Part shown: piece by piece, positions 32,012 to 40,575 of the stretch
Position numbering within the stretch: position 1 is the stretch's first letter
Layout of the letters: each line of letters begins with the position of its first letter
Origin: Acidimicrobiia bacterium
GTDB lineage: Bacteria; Actinomycetota; Acidimicrobiia; Acidimicrobiales; Bin134
Length of the DNA: 46,348 nt
Assembly (NCBI GenBank): GCA_022825005.1
Contig: JAJDYU010000089.1
Coordinates: 1 to 46,348, forward strand
Direction: 5' to 3'
Made by a program: the position numbers and the translations under genes
Notes under the pieces: model-generated
Databases searched by the model: none
Told to the model about the DNA's origin: nothing
What the model saw: the letters and a program-made list of their open reading frames with translations, nothing else

Positions 32012-32041
32012 ATCGAAACGCTTCGACTAAGCGTTTCGATA
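32011..32041. promoter_or_regulatory. Double LacI-type operator / 13-bp inverted repeat before the binding-protein gene
   Basis: TATCGAAACGCTT (32011-32023) and its exact complement AAGCGTTTCGATA (32029-32041) are separated by 5 nt. Each arm carries a LacI-type half palindrome, so two operators with centres about 13 bp apart overlap. The second arm runs into the ribosome site AAGGAGG (32041-32047). As RNA, the same sequence would form a hairpin next to that site. Confidence 0.7.
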
Positions 32042-32052
32042 AGGAGGGATGA

Positions 32053-33468
32053 ATGTATTCCAAGATGATCAAGATCTTGGCTCTGTTTCTTGCGCTGGGG
32101 CTTGTCGCTGCCGCGTGCGGCAATGATGACGACGCTCCAGCAGCACAGGAACCAGCCGAAGAGGTGAGCCAGCCGACCAGTGCGCCGGCCGAGGAACCCG
32201 CAGAAGAACCGGCCGAGGAGCCGGCGGGCACAAGCCTGATGGATGGAGAGATCCCCTGCGAACAGCAGTACGCCGGCCGGCAGGTGTCGATTATCTCGCC
32301 GGTCCGTGACAGCGAGGACGATCAGCCGATTGCCGATTTTGTGGCTGCCTATCAGCCGCTCATGGACTGCACCGGCGTGGAGATCGTCTGGGAGGGCACC
32401 GATCAGTTCGAGACCGAGATCAATGTCCGGCTCGAAGGGGGCGATCCTCCTGACGTGATCGACTACCCGCAGCCTGGCCTCATGACCTAGCACGCCCGCC
32501 AGGGGCATTTGGTTCCGCTGCCCGCCGATGTGGCTGCCCATCTGTCAACGGACTACATCGCTGGTTGGGACACCTACGCCACTGTGGATGGCGTGATCTA
32601 TGGCTTGCCGGGCCGGTCCAATATCAAGTCGTTGGTTTGGTACAGCCCGGGCGCGTTCGCTGCGGCTGGATATGAGGTGCCCACCAGCTTGGGCGAGCTG
32701 AAGGCCCTGTCGGACCAGATCGTGGCCGACGGCGGCATCCCGTGGTGCATCGGCGCTGAGTCGGGTGTGGCGACGGGCTGGATCCTGACCGACTGGATGG
32801 AGGACTTCATGCTGCGCACCCACGGTGCCGAGGTCTACGACCAGTGGGTCAACCACGACATCCCGTTCAACGACCCGCGGGTTGTCGAGGTAGTGGACGC
32901 TGTGGGCGCATACGTCAAAAACGCCGACTACCTGGGCGGTGAGAACCTGGTCAAGGCCATCGCCACCACGAAGTTCCAAGACGGCGGTCTTCCGATCCTC
33001 GAAGGCAACTGCTACATGCACCGTCAGGCCAGCTTCTACTCCAACCTGTGGCCGGCCGGCACCACAATCGGCGAAGACGGCGACGTCAACGTCTTCTATC
33101 TGCCGAGTCCCGCAGACGGCCCCGCCTTCATGCTCGGTGGCGGCGACATCTACGCCGCGGCAACCGACAAGCCGGAGACGTTCGACGTGGTTCGCTACAC
33201 CGGCTCGTTGGATTACATGACTCGGGTAGCCAATGTGAGGGGCGAGTTGGTTCCGCACCTCGAATTGGACACCAGCGCATACACCGATCCATTCCTGGCC
33301 AAGCTCGCTGAACTCCAGCTCGGAGCGGATGTCTTCCGGTTTGACGGTTCGGATCTGATGCCTGGTGCGGTGGGCGCCGGGACTTTCTGGACCGAGGTTA
33401 CCGATTGGGTTATCGGTGGCAGCACGGAGAACTTCGTGAACAACGTCGAGGCGAGCTGGCCGAGCTAA
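32053..33468 (+). pseudogene. Alpha-glucoside ABC transporter substrate-binding lipoprotein, interrupted by an in-frame amber
   Basis: The frame encodes 471 residues if one internal codon is read as sense. It begins with a lipoprotein signal, ending in VAAAC (Cys22), a Glu/Pro-rich linker with EEPAEEPAEEP, and then the AglE/family-1 binding-protein pattern: IPCEQQYAGRQVSIISPV, GGDPPDVIDYPQPGLMT, LVPLPADV, GLPGRSNIKSLVWYSPGAF, EGNCYMHRQASF. Codon 146 is TAG (32488-32490), between GLMT and HARQGHLVP, where homologues run on. CAG to TAG is the simplest change. Translation of the second part has no good start or ribosome site. AAGGAGG precedes the ATG. It is the first gene of the operon. Alternatives to a real nonsense mutation are a sequencing error or suppression. 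Confidence 0.85.
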
Positions 33469-33495
33469 GGCCCCTCCAATGGCGAAAGCCAGCAG

Positions 33496-33528
33496 GCGTG
33501 GGGGCCGGGTTCTGCCCGGCCCCCACGC
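33496..33528 (+). terminator. 14-bp hairpin between binding-protein and permease genes
   Basis: GCGTGGGGGCCGGG (33496-33509) is perfectly complementary to 33515-33528 around a 5-nt loop. It begins 28 nt after the binding-protein stop. A weak TCATTAC follows instead of a U-run, so partial termination or protection of the upstream mRNA 3' end is more likely than full termination, a common arrangement for ABC operons. Confidence 0.7.
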
Positions 33529-33572
33529 TCATTACAACTGCATATAGTCAAGAGTGACGGGGGAAATCGAAT

Positions 33573-34598
33573 ATGGGCGACATCGTTAGCGCACTCGTGA
33601 TCACCGTGATTGCCCTGGCCGCGCTGGCTGCGCTTCTGGGCGCCATGTACTGGGTGGTCGGTCGGTTGCCCAAGAAATGGCGAGAAGGGGCGAGGGCGTG
33701 GGTTTTTCTATTCCCCTCCGCGGTTGCCGTCACCATCGGTCTGCTCGTTCCGGCAATCAGAACCATCTACCTGAGCCTTCTCGACGACAACGGCAACAAG
33801 TTCGTGGGCTTCGAGAACTACGTCGACGTATTCACCACTACCGGTACTCGGCTGACGGTCTTCAACAGCCTCTCGTGGGTTTTGATCGGCACCATCGCCA
33901 CAGTTGCGGTGGGACTGGCAATGGCGCGATTCGCCGATGGGATGCGGATTGAAAGCGCCGCCAAGTCGGCCATTTTCTTGCCCGGAGCCATATCCCTGGT
34001 CGGCACCGGGCTCATCTGGGGGTTCGTCTACGCCGGGCCGCCATTCGACGTGGGTTTACTCAATGCGGTCACCGAGGGGATCCCCGGATTGCCCGACAGC
34101 TGGGGAGGTGGTGGCGACAGGCTGTGGCTCCTCGAACGAGGATTTGGAGGAGTCGATCCTCCCGATTCTGCACCGGGGGTCAATACCTTCCTCCTGATCG
34201 TGGTGTTCATCTGGGCCCAAGCCGGAATCTCTACGGTGATCTTCTCGGCGGCCATCAAAGGTGTGCCCGACTCGCTGATCGAAGCGGCCAAGGTGGACGG
34301 CGCCACCGACCAGCAGACGTTCTACCGGGTGACGCTGCCCTATATCCGCTCGACGATTGTGACCGTGGCCACGCTCACCACCGTGGCTGGCCTCAAGGCG
34401 TTCGACATCGTGGCTGCCACAACCGGCGGCCGGTTCGGCACCAGCACCATTGCCAATGAGTTCTATGTGACCCGCTTTGTGCAAGGTCGAAGCGGGGTGG
34501 GCGCCACGCTCGCGGTGTTGATCTTCATCCTGGTGATTCCGGTCATGATCTTGAACCGCAGGGCGCAGGCTCGAGCTGAGGAGATGATGGGCGGATGA
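33573..34598 (+). CDS. Sugar ABC transporter permease (AglF/MalF-like)
   Basis: The 341-residue inner-membrane permease has six to seven predicted spans. The cytoplasmic EAA loop that contacts the ATPase is EAAKVDGATDQQTFYRVTLP. A periplasmic loop with GGGGDRLWLLE (around residue 180) precedes it. The long N-terminal helix and size are as in alpha-glucoside permeases. Its ATG is 105 bp after the interrupted binding-protein gene, and its stop overlaps the next permease by ATGA. If the upstream amber is genuine, expression here depends on read-through past the hairpin. Confidence 0.92.
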   Translation: MGDIVSALVITVIALAALAALLGAMYWVVGRLPKKWREGARAWVFLFPSAVAVTIGLLVPAIRTIYLSLLDDNGNKFVGFENYVDVFTTTGTRLTVFNSLSWVLIGTIATVAVGLAMARFADGMRIESAAKSAIFLPGAISLVGTGLIWGFVYAGPPFDVGLLNAVTEGIPGLPDSWGGGGDRLWLLERGFGGVDPPDSAPGVNTFLLIVVFIWAQAGISTVIFSAAIKGVPDSLIEAAKVDGATDQQTFYRVTLPYIRSTIVTVATLTTVAGLKAFDIVAATTGGRFGTSTIANEFYVTRFVQGRSGVGATLAVLIFILVIPVMILNRRAQARAEEMMGG

Positions 34599-35575
34599 GC
34601 GAGACAACGCAAATGACGGCGACCAAGCCCTCGTTGGTCCAAGGCCTGCGCGCCCGTCGGGCCAAGAAGCGCCACGAAGCCTCGTTGGGGCGCTCGGCGG
34701 CGGCAACGCTGAGCAGCAAGCCGGGCCAGATTCTGGTGTACCTGCTGGTCTTTTTGTGGACCATTCCCACTTTCGGGATCTTCATCTCGTCGTTCCGGCC
34801 AGAGATCGACGTCAAGACGTCGGGCTGGTGGAACTGGTTCGCTGATCCGGGCCTTACCCTCGACAACTATCGCAGCGTGTTGTCTTCGGGCCCGGGCCAA
34901 GACGACCTTTGGACGTTCTTCTTGAATTCGGTGAGAATCACCGTACCTTCGGTCATCTTGTCGGTGGGCCTCGGGCTGATGGCCGCCTACGCCTTGTCGT
35001 GGATGAAGTTCAGGGGCCGCGACTGGATCTTCGTGGGCATCGTGGGCCTGCTCATGGTGCCGCTGCAAATGGCGTTGATCCCCATGCTCCAGTTGTTCTC
35101 CGGCGGGGCCCACATCGGCAGCGTGACCATCTTCCCTGACTTGGATCTGACTGGTGAGGTCTACGGCGTGTGGCTGGCCCACACCGCTTTCGGGCTGCCA
35201 CTGGTGGTGTTCATCTTGAGGAACTTCGTGGCCGCATTGCCCAGAGACATCTTTGAGGCCGCCCGAGTCGATGGTGCGGGCCACCTGACGATATTCCTCC
35301 GCCTTGTAGTGCCCCTCTCGGTGCCCGCGGTGGCGTCGGTGTCCATCTTCCAGTTCATGTGGATCTGGAATGACTATCTCATCGCCCTGATCTTCGCGGG
35401 ACGCGAAAACGCCCCGATCGTCCGCCAGCTGGCCACACTGACAGGCACACGCGGGCAGTCGTATCACCTGCTGACCGCCGCGGGCATGATCTCGATGATC
35501 GTGCCGGTAGCGGTGTTCTTCGCGCTTCAGCGCTACTTCGTGCGCGGTCTTCTAGCCGGAGCCGTCAAGGGATGA
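34595..35575 (+). CDS. Sugar ABC transporter permease (AglG/MalG-like)
   Basis: The 326-residue permease has six predicted spans. The EAA motif is EAARVDGAGHLTIFLRLVVPLSVP. The N terminus is a basic cytoplasmic segment (RARRAKKRHEASLGRS). It pairs with the permease ending at 34598 to form the heterodimeric channel, which imports an alpha-glucoside. It overlaps its neighbours by 4 bp on both sides (ATGA at 34595 and 35572), so the three genes are translationally coupled. Confidence 0.92.
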   Translation: MSETTQMTATKPSLVQGLRARRAKKRHEASLGRSAAATLSSKPGQILVYLLVFLWTIPTFGIFISSFRPEIDVKTSGWWNWFADPGLTLDNYRSVLSSGPGQDDLWTFFLNSVRITVPSVILSVGLGLMAAYALSWMKFRGRDWIFVGIVGLLMVPLQMALIPMLQLFSGGAHIGSVTIFPDLDLTGEVYGVWLAHTAFGLPLVVFILRNFVAALPRDIFEAARVDGAGHLTIFLRLVVPLSVPAVASVSIFQFMWIWNDYLIALIFAGRENAPIVRQLATLTGTRGQSYHLLTAAGMISMIVPVAVFFALQRYFVRGLLAGAVKG

Positions 35576-37230
35576 GTGAGATACCAGAGCCAATGAGCGA
35601 AAAGAACACTTGGTGGCGGACAGCCGCCGTCTACCAGGTCTACATACGGTCATTCGCCGACGGAAGCGGCGACGGCATCGGCGACATCTCGGGGCTTCGA
35701 GCCCGGCTGCCGTACCTGGCTGACTTGGGAGTAGATGCCATCTGGATCAACCCCTGGTACCCGTCGCCGCTGCACGACGGGGGTTACGACGTGGTCGACT
35801 TCCGCGATATCAACCCGCTGTACGGCACGCTTGGCGAGGCTGATCAGCTCGTCAATGAGGCGCATGACCGCGGCATCAAGGTGCTCGTTGACATCGTTCC
35901 CAACCACACGTCGAATCTGCATCGGTGGTTTCAAGAAGCGCTGGCCTCACCACCGGGGCACCCGACGCGAGATCGCTACCACATCCGCGACGGTCAGGGT
36001 AAGGACGGATCGGAGCCGCCGAGCAACTGGCTCTCGGTGTTCGGCGGCTCGGCTTGGGAACCGACGTCCGACGGGCAGTGGTACCTGCATCTTTTTGATG
36101 TCAGCCAGCCCGACCTCAACTGGGAGAACCCAGAAGTACACAGTGAGTTCGAATCAATCCTGCGATTCTGGCTGGACCGTGGGGTCGACGGCTTCCGAGT
36201 GGATGTCGCCCACGGTTTGTTCAAGGCCCCCGGCTATCCGGACATCACTGAAGACGGCGACCTATCGGTTCCCCGGCAGCAACTCGACCATCCCTTCTGG
36301 GACCGTGACGAAGTTCACGAGGTCTACCGTCGCTGGCGCTCGGTTCTTGACTCCTATGGCGACCGGATGATGGTCGCCGAAGCGTGGGTCCACCCCGACC
36401 GACTCCCCCTTTACATCCGAGATGACGAATTCCATCAATCGTTCAACTGGGACTTCCTTGCGGCGGAGTGGGACGCAAAGGAGATGGCACGAGTAGTAGC
36501 AGAGTCGTACGAGCGGGCCTCGAAAGTTGGGGCCAGCCCAACCTGGACCCTGTCGAACCACGACGTCATGCGGCACAGCACTCGTTATGGCCTGCCGCCG
36601 GGAACCGACTGGCATCGGTGGCCCATGGAGGGTCCCCACGACATTCTAGATGCCGCCGCGGGGCTCCGCCGGGCCAGAGCAGTTGCACTCATCACGCTTT
36701 CCCTCCCAGGGTCGGCGTACCTGTATCAAGGCGAGGAACTCGGGCTGCCCGAAGTATGGGACCTTCCCGAATCAGTGTTGGATGACCCCACTTGGGAGCG
36801 GTCCGGCCGTACCGTGCGAGGCCGAGATGGCTGTCGGGTTCCGTTGCCGTGGACTTCGGAAGGGCCAGCGCTGGGCTTCAGCTCGGCTGAACCGTGGCTG
36901 CCGCAACCGGCCGCGTTCGCCGACTTGGCGGCGAGCGCCCAAGCAATTGACGGGGACTCCATGCTGGCGCTGTACCGCCGGGCCCTGGCTCTGCGCCGAG
37001 AGCGGCTCATCACCAACGAGGAAATCGAGATGATCGACCTCGGACCGGACGTACTCGCCTATAGCCGAGGCATCGAGATGACCTGCGTCGTCAACATGGG
37101 GCAATCCAACCTGCCCCTGCCCGACGGAGAAGTGCTCTTGACTTCGGCACCGCTCAATGGCGGTGACCTTCCCCCCGACACTGCGGCATGGATATCCATG
37201 CAACCAAGTTCAAAAGACTCGACCGACTAG
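35572..37230 (+). CDS. GH13 alpha-glucosidase
   Basis: The 552-residue cytoplasmic GH13 enzyme has the TIM-barrel motifs: [52 protein letters not shown] with nucleophile Asp211, VAEAWV with acid/base Glu270, and SNHDVMRH with Asp331. This layout fits alpha-glucosidases that hydrolyse short alpha-glucosides (maltose, sucrose, trehalose or isomaltose type); the exact linkage is not visible. It overlaps the permease by ATGA and is followed after 11 bp by the ATPase gene. It should release glucose from imported sugar. An internal ATG seven codons on is an alternative start. Confidence 0.93.
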   Translation: MSEIPEPMSEKNTWWRTAAVYQVYIRSFADGSGDGIGDISGLRARLPYLADLGVDAIWINPWYPSPLHDGGYDVVDFRDINPLYGTLGEADQLVNEAHDRGIKVLVDIVPNHTSNLHRWFQEALASPPGHPTRDRYHIRDGQGKDGSEPPSNWLSVFGGSAWEPTSDGQWYLHLFDVSQPDLNWENPEVHSEFESILRFWLDRGVDGFRVDVAHGLFKAPGYPDITEDGDLSVPRQQLDHPFWDRDEVHEVYRRWRSVLDSYGDRMMVAEAWVHPDRLPLYIRDDEFHQSFNWDFLAAEWDAKEMARVVAESYERASKVGASPTWTLSNHDVMRHSTRYGLPPGTDWHRWPMEGPHDILDAAAGLRRARAVALITLSLPGSAYLYQGEELGLPEVWDLPESVLDDPTWERSGRTVRGRDGCRVPLPWTSEGPALGFSSAEPWLPQPAAFADLAASAQAIDGDSMLALYRRALALRRERLITNEEIEMIDLGPDVLAYSRGIEMTCVVNMGQSNLPLPDGEVLLTSAPLNGGDLPPDTAAWISMQPSSKDSTD

Positions 37231-37241
37231 GAGACCCGATT

Positions 37242-38411
37242 ATGGCCACCATCACCCTCGAGAAGATCAACAAGGTCTATCCCAATGGGTTCCATGCCAT
37301 CCATGACCTCGACCTCGACATCGCCGATACCGAATTCCTGGTGCTGGTGGGTCCGTCCGGGTGCGGCAAGTCCACTGCGTTGCGAATGGTCGCGGGCCTG
37401 GAGGAGATCACTAACGGGGAGATGCGCATCGGCGACCGCATCGTCAACGAAGTGGAGCCGAAGGATCGGGACATCGCGATGGTCTTCCAGAACTATGCGC
37501 TCTATCCCCACATGTCGGTGTACGACAACATCGGCTTTGCGCTCAAACTGGCGAAGACCCCGAAAGACGAGACCGATCGACGCATTAGAGAAGCGGCCCG
37601 AATTCTTGAGCTAGACGAGCAACTTGACCGCAAGCCGGCCCAGCTATCGGGCGGCCAGCGGCAGAGGGTGGCCATGGGGCGGGCCATCGTGCGTCAACCG
37701 GCGGCATTTCTGATGGACGAGCCGCTCTCAAACCTCGACGCCAAGCTTCGCGTGCAAATGAGGGCGGAGATTGCCAGCCTCCAACGCGAGCTCGGCGTCA
37801 CCACGGTGTACGTGACCCACGACCAGGTGGAGGCCATGACGATGGGCGACCGGGTTGCGGTATTGAAGGATGGATTCCTCCAGCAGGTGGATACCCCCCA
37901 GAACCTTTATGACCGCCCCCAGAACGTGTTCGTTGCCGCGTTCATCGGCTCGCCTTCGATGAACCTGTTCGAGGGCACCCTGACGCTGGACAGCGGCGGC
38001 CAGGGGGGCAGCCTGACTCTCGGCAGCCAGGCGATCTCGATACCCTCCGAAGTCCTCGCTGCTCGGCCGGCGCTGGCCGCCTATGACGGGAAATCGTTGA
38101 TCTACGGGATCCGCCCCGAGGACATGGAGGATGCCTCCCTCGACACTCGCCCCGATGATCAGTGCATCCACGGCGAGGTCAGCCTCGTCGAGGCGCTCGG
38201 TGCAGAGATCCTGGTGCACTTCGGCGTCGATGCTGCTCCGGTGGATTCCGGAGATCCTGACGCGGTGGTAGAACTGGGCGACACTGCGGTAGTGGTGGGA
38301 CGGTTCAACCCGAGGAGTCGAATTCGCCTACGCGATTCCGCCAAGGTGGCCGTGCATGCGGAGCGCCTCAGCTTCTTCGACTCCTCTACACGCCTTGCGA
38401 TCTGGGACTGA
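37242..38411 (+). CDS. Sugar ABC transporter ATPase (MsiK/UgpC/MalK-like)
   Basis: The 389-residue ATPase has Walker [10 protein letters not shown], the signature [14 protein letters not shown] and Walker [15 protein letters not shown]. The C-terminal regulatory beta-barrel ([27 protein letters not shown]) is present. I chose ATG 37242 because AGGAG precedes it and [16 protein letters not shown] is the usual start; the in-frame ATG at 37188 lies inside the glucosidase gene. It energises the two permeases encoded upstream. Proteins of this type can also serve several sugar transporters in Actinobacteria. Confidence 0.95.
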   Translation: MATITLEKINKVYPNGFHAIHDLDLDIADTEFLVLVGPSGCGKSTALRMVAGLEEITNGEMRIGDRIVNEVEPKDRDIAMVFQNYALYPHMSVYDNIGFALKLAKTPKDETDRRIREAARILELDEQLDRKPAQLSGGQRQRVAMGRAIVRQPAAFLMDEPLSNLDAKLRVQMRAEIASLQRELGVTTVYVTHDQVEAMTMGDRVAVLKDGFLQQVDTPQNLYDRPQNVFVAAFIGSPSMNLFEGTLTLDSGGQGGSLTLGSQAISIPSEVLAARPALAAYDGKSLIYGIRPEDMEDASLDTRPDDQCIHGEVSLVEALGAEILVHFGVDAAPVDSGDPDAVVELGDTAVVVGRFNPRSRIRLRDSAKVAVHAERLSFFDSSTRLAIWD

Positions 38412-38429
38412 TCCTCACGAGAGTGCTTC

Positions 38430-39641
38430 GTGCGGCTTCAGCTAGTCACAACGCACGACCCCCAGCCCGACTACCTCGACCTGCCGCTCCTTCAGCCGCT
38501 GGCTGAGTGGACCCATTCTGGATTGGTCGAATTTCCGATTGGCGTCCATCGTCACGTTGTTCGCTTCGTCGAATCGGAACACGGACTCTTTGCCCTCAAG
38601 GAGTTGCCCGGGCGTCTAGCCGACCGAGAATTCGCGCTGTTGCGCCACCTCGCCGAAGAAAATTTGCCGGTGGTCGAGGTCCTCGGGGTCATCTCCGAGC
38701 GTGACTCCGACCTTGATGACATCCTCATCACCCGGCACCTGGAGTTCAGCCTTCCCTTTCGGTTCTTGTTCACCAGATCGGGCATATCCAGTTTGCGGGA
38801 ATCGCTGGTCGACTCGATAGCGGTACTGCTGGCGCAACTGCATCTCGCCGGATTCTTCTGGGGAGACTGCTCCTTGTCCAACACCTTGTTCCGGCGCGAC
38901 GCCGGGGCGCTGGCTGCTTGGGTAGTAGATACCGAAACCGGGGAACTGCATGATCAGCTGACGCCAGGGCAGCGAGAACTCGACTTGGACATCGCCCAAA
39001 TGAACATTTTCGGGGGTCTGCTTGACCTTGAAGCGTCGGGTCGACTTCCACCTGACATCGACCCCGTGGAGGTGGTGGAGAGCCTCACCCGCAGGTATGG
39101 CCAGCTTTGGGAAGAGCTCACAGCCGAGCAGTCAGTGGAGGTTGCCCAACGCCATCTGATCGACGCTCGATTAGCCCGCCTCAACGAACTTGGCTTTGAC
39201 ACTGCTGAGGTCTCGATCACGACTGGCGGGTCGGGACCGCAGATCCAGTTTCGGCCTGCTGTGGTGGAGGTTGGGCATCACGTCCGTGAACTTGAGCGAC
39301 TCACCGGGCTTCGCATGTTGGAGAACCAGGCGAGGCGAATGCTGAACGACATCCGATCCTATGGTGCTTGGCTGGCCAAACGAGACGGTCGTGATCAACC
39401 GGAGGCAGTTGTTGCCTATCGCTGGCTCAACGATATCTTCGAACCAGCGATCGAGACTATCCCCCAGGAGCTTAGCGATCGGCGTTCCCCTGGTGAGCTG
39501 TTTCACGAGATCCTCCTGCACCGAGATGCCCTCCAATCGAAACTCCAGGCTGACGTCAGCGTGCAGGCAGCTTCGGCCGACTACGCCTTGGAGTCACTGC
39601 CATCTTCTATGAGGGAGCGATCTCTAATCGAAGGGGACTGA
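38430..39641 (+). CDS. DUF4032 protein with kinase-like N-terminal domain
   Basis: The 403-residue protein has an N-terminal half with a small-molecule/LPS-kinase-like arrangement: FALKELPGR (ATP-lysine), LLAQLHLAGFFWGDCSLSNTLF (catalytic loop, with Asp in GDCSLSN) and AWVVDTETGEL (DFG-like). The C-terminal half is the DUF4032 domain, with ARRMLNDIRSYGAWLAKRDG and a C-terminal HEILLHRDALQ. The reaction is unknown. It is the last gene of the alpha-glucoside operon, 18 bp after the ATPase, so it may phosphorylate a sugar made by the pathway; this is inference. It starts with GTG. Confidence 0.75.
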   Translation: MRLQLVTTHDPQPDYLDLPLLQPLAEWTHSGLVEFPIGVHRHVVRFVESEHGLFALKELPGRLADREFALLRHLAEENLPVVEVLGVISERDSDLDDILITRHLEFSLPFRFLFTRSGISSLRESLVDSIAVLLAQLHLAGFFWGDCSLSNTLFRRDAGALAAWVVDTETGELHDQLTPGQRELDLDIAQMNIFGGLLDLEASGRLPPDIDPVEVVESLTRRYGQLWEELTAEQSVEVAQRHLIDARLARLNELGFDTAEVSITTGGSGPQIQFRPAVVEVGHHVRELERLTGLRMLENQARRMLNDIRSYGAWLAKRDGRDQPEAVVAYRWLNDIFEPAIETIPQELSDRRSPGELFHEILLHRDALQSKLQADVSVQAASADYALESLPSSMRERSLIEGD

Positions 39642-39761
39642 CTCCAGGTCAACCCCGATTTTTCTCCGCAATTTTTCCTGGCCATGAGAATTCACTGATG
39701 GTCTAGGGAGAGTTCACCTGGGCTTTATTCGGCTTCTAGCCCGGTAGGGGACAATCGTTGT

Positions 39762-40424
39762 ATGGATGAGCAGTCTTCGCTGGAGCCGCAGGTCAAGCTG
39801 ACCACTGAGCAGATCTTGTTGATCAAGCAGGCTGCCCAACGGCTGAAGACCAAGTTTGAGGGCACCTTCAACGCGGAGACTATTGAGCGGTACATCACCG
39901 ACTCGCAGACCCGGCTGGAGAGTCGGGCCAAGTTCGCCACCTGGCTTCCGGTGCTGATCGAGCGCTTTACTCACGACCGGCTGATTGCCTTGGCCCGCTT
40001 GGAGGTGGGCACCTTGGACCGTCCGGGTGTGCTGTTCTTGTGCGTACACAACGCGGGGCGCTCTCAGATGGCCGCGGGATACCTGCGTCATTTGGCCGGC
40101 GACCGGGTGGACGTGTTCACCGGCGGCTCCGACCCCGGCTTCGACACCAACAAGGTGGTGGTGGCGGCCATGGCCGAGGATGGCATTGACGTCTCCCAGG
40201 AGTACCCCAAGCCGTGGACCGATGAGATCGCCCGCGCCGCCGATGTGATCGTGACCATGGGTTGCGGTGATGCCTGCCCCATCTATCCCGGCAAGCGCTA
40301 CGAGGACTGGGAGTTGGACGACCCCTCTGGGCAATCCATCGAGGCAGTCCGCCCTATTCGAGACGACATCAGAGGCCGGGTCGAGGCTCTTTTGGCCACT
40401 TTGGAGCTGACGGCCGTTTCCTAG
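39762..40424 (+). CDS. arsC: Arsenate reductase (low-molecular-weight phosphatase type) with N-terminal helical domain
   Basis: The 220-residue protein has a three-helix N-terminal domain (about 85 residues: EQILLIKQAAQRLKTKFEGTFNAETIERYITDS) followed by an LMW-phosphatase fold. The active loop CVHNAGR has Cys94 and Arg100, and the late sites are TMGCGDACP (Cys168, Cys172) and ELDDPSG. Such proteins reduce arsenate to arsenite; in Actinobacteria the reductant can be mycothiol or thioredoxin. The cysteine pattern does not decide. No arsR or arsenite exporter lies nearby. A GACAAT box 6 nt before the ATG may give a leaderless start. Confidence 0.88.
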   Translation: MDEQSSLEPQVKLTTEQILLIKQAAQRLKTKFEGTFNAETIERYITDSQTRLESRAKFATWLPVLIERFTHDRLIALARLEVGTLDRPGVLFLCVHNAGRSQMAAGYLRHLAGDRVDVFTGGSDPGFDTNKVVVAAMAEDGIDVSQEYPKPWTDEIARAADVIVTMGCGDACPIYPGKRYEDWELDDPSGQSIEAVRPIRDDIRGRVEALLATLELTAVS

Positions 40425-40481
40425 TTTGCTCCAGCCCCGGCGGCCCTTCGTGCGAGGTCGGTATCAAACCACTAAATTACG

Positions 40482-40534
40482 GCGCAGCCGGGGAGAGGAG
40501 GACGGGAGGGGGGCATTCCTCTCCCCGGCTGCGC
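40482..40534. terminator. 18-bp inverted repeat, likely bidirectional terminator
   Basis: GCGCAGCCGGGGAGAGGA (40482-40499) is perfectly complementary to 40517-40534. The loop is 17 nt. It lies 58 nt after the arsC stop and 42 nt before the stop of convergent manB. An AT-rich ATTTCACT follows on plus and GTAATTTAG follows on minus, so it could end both transcripts although neither side has a long U-run. Confidence 0.65.
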
Positions 40535-40575
40535 ATTTCACTAGGCCGAGGCGCGCGCCCAAAACGGCCCGTGAA

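Noticed and set aside
32488..32490. Amber codon read as sense through genome-wide code change
   Set aside because: TAG ends several intact genes here, for example at 13255, 16820, 37228 and 40422, so TAG is a normal stop in this genome.
32491..33468. Second part of the binding protein as an independent gene starting at TTG 32509
   Set aside because: No signal peptide and no spaced ribosome site; it lacks the N-terminal lobe that binding proteins need.
40435..40493. tRNA-like sequence on minus with a 7-bp acceptor stem (CCCCGGC with GCCGGGG) and a D-arm-like GTAATTTAGTGGT
   Set aside because: It is only 59 nt, has no T-arm and no proper anticodon loop (position 33 is G). Its acceptor overlaps the terminator palindrome. 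It may be a decayed tRNA but cannot be called a gene.
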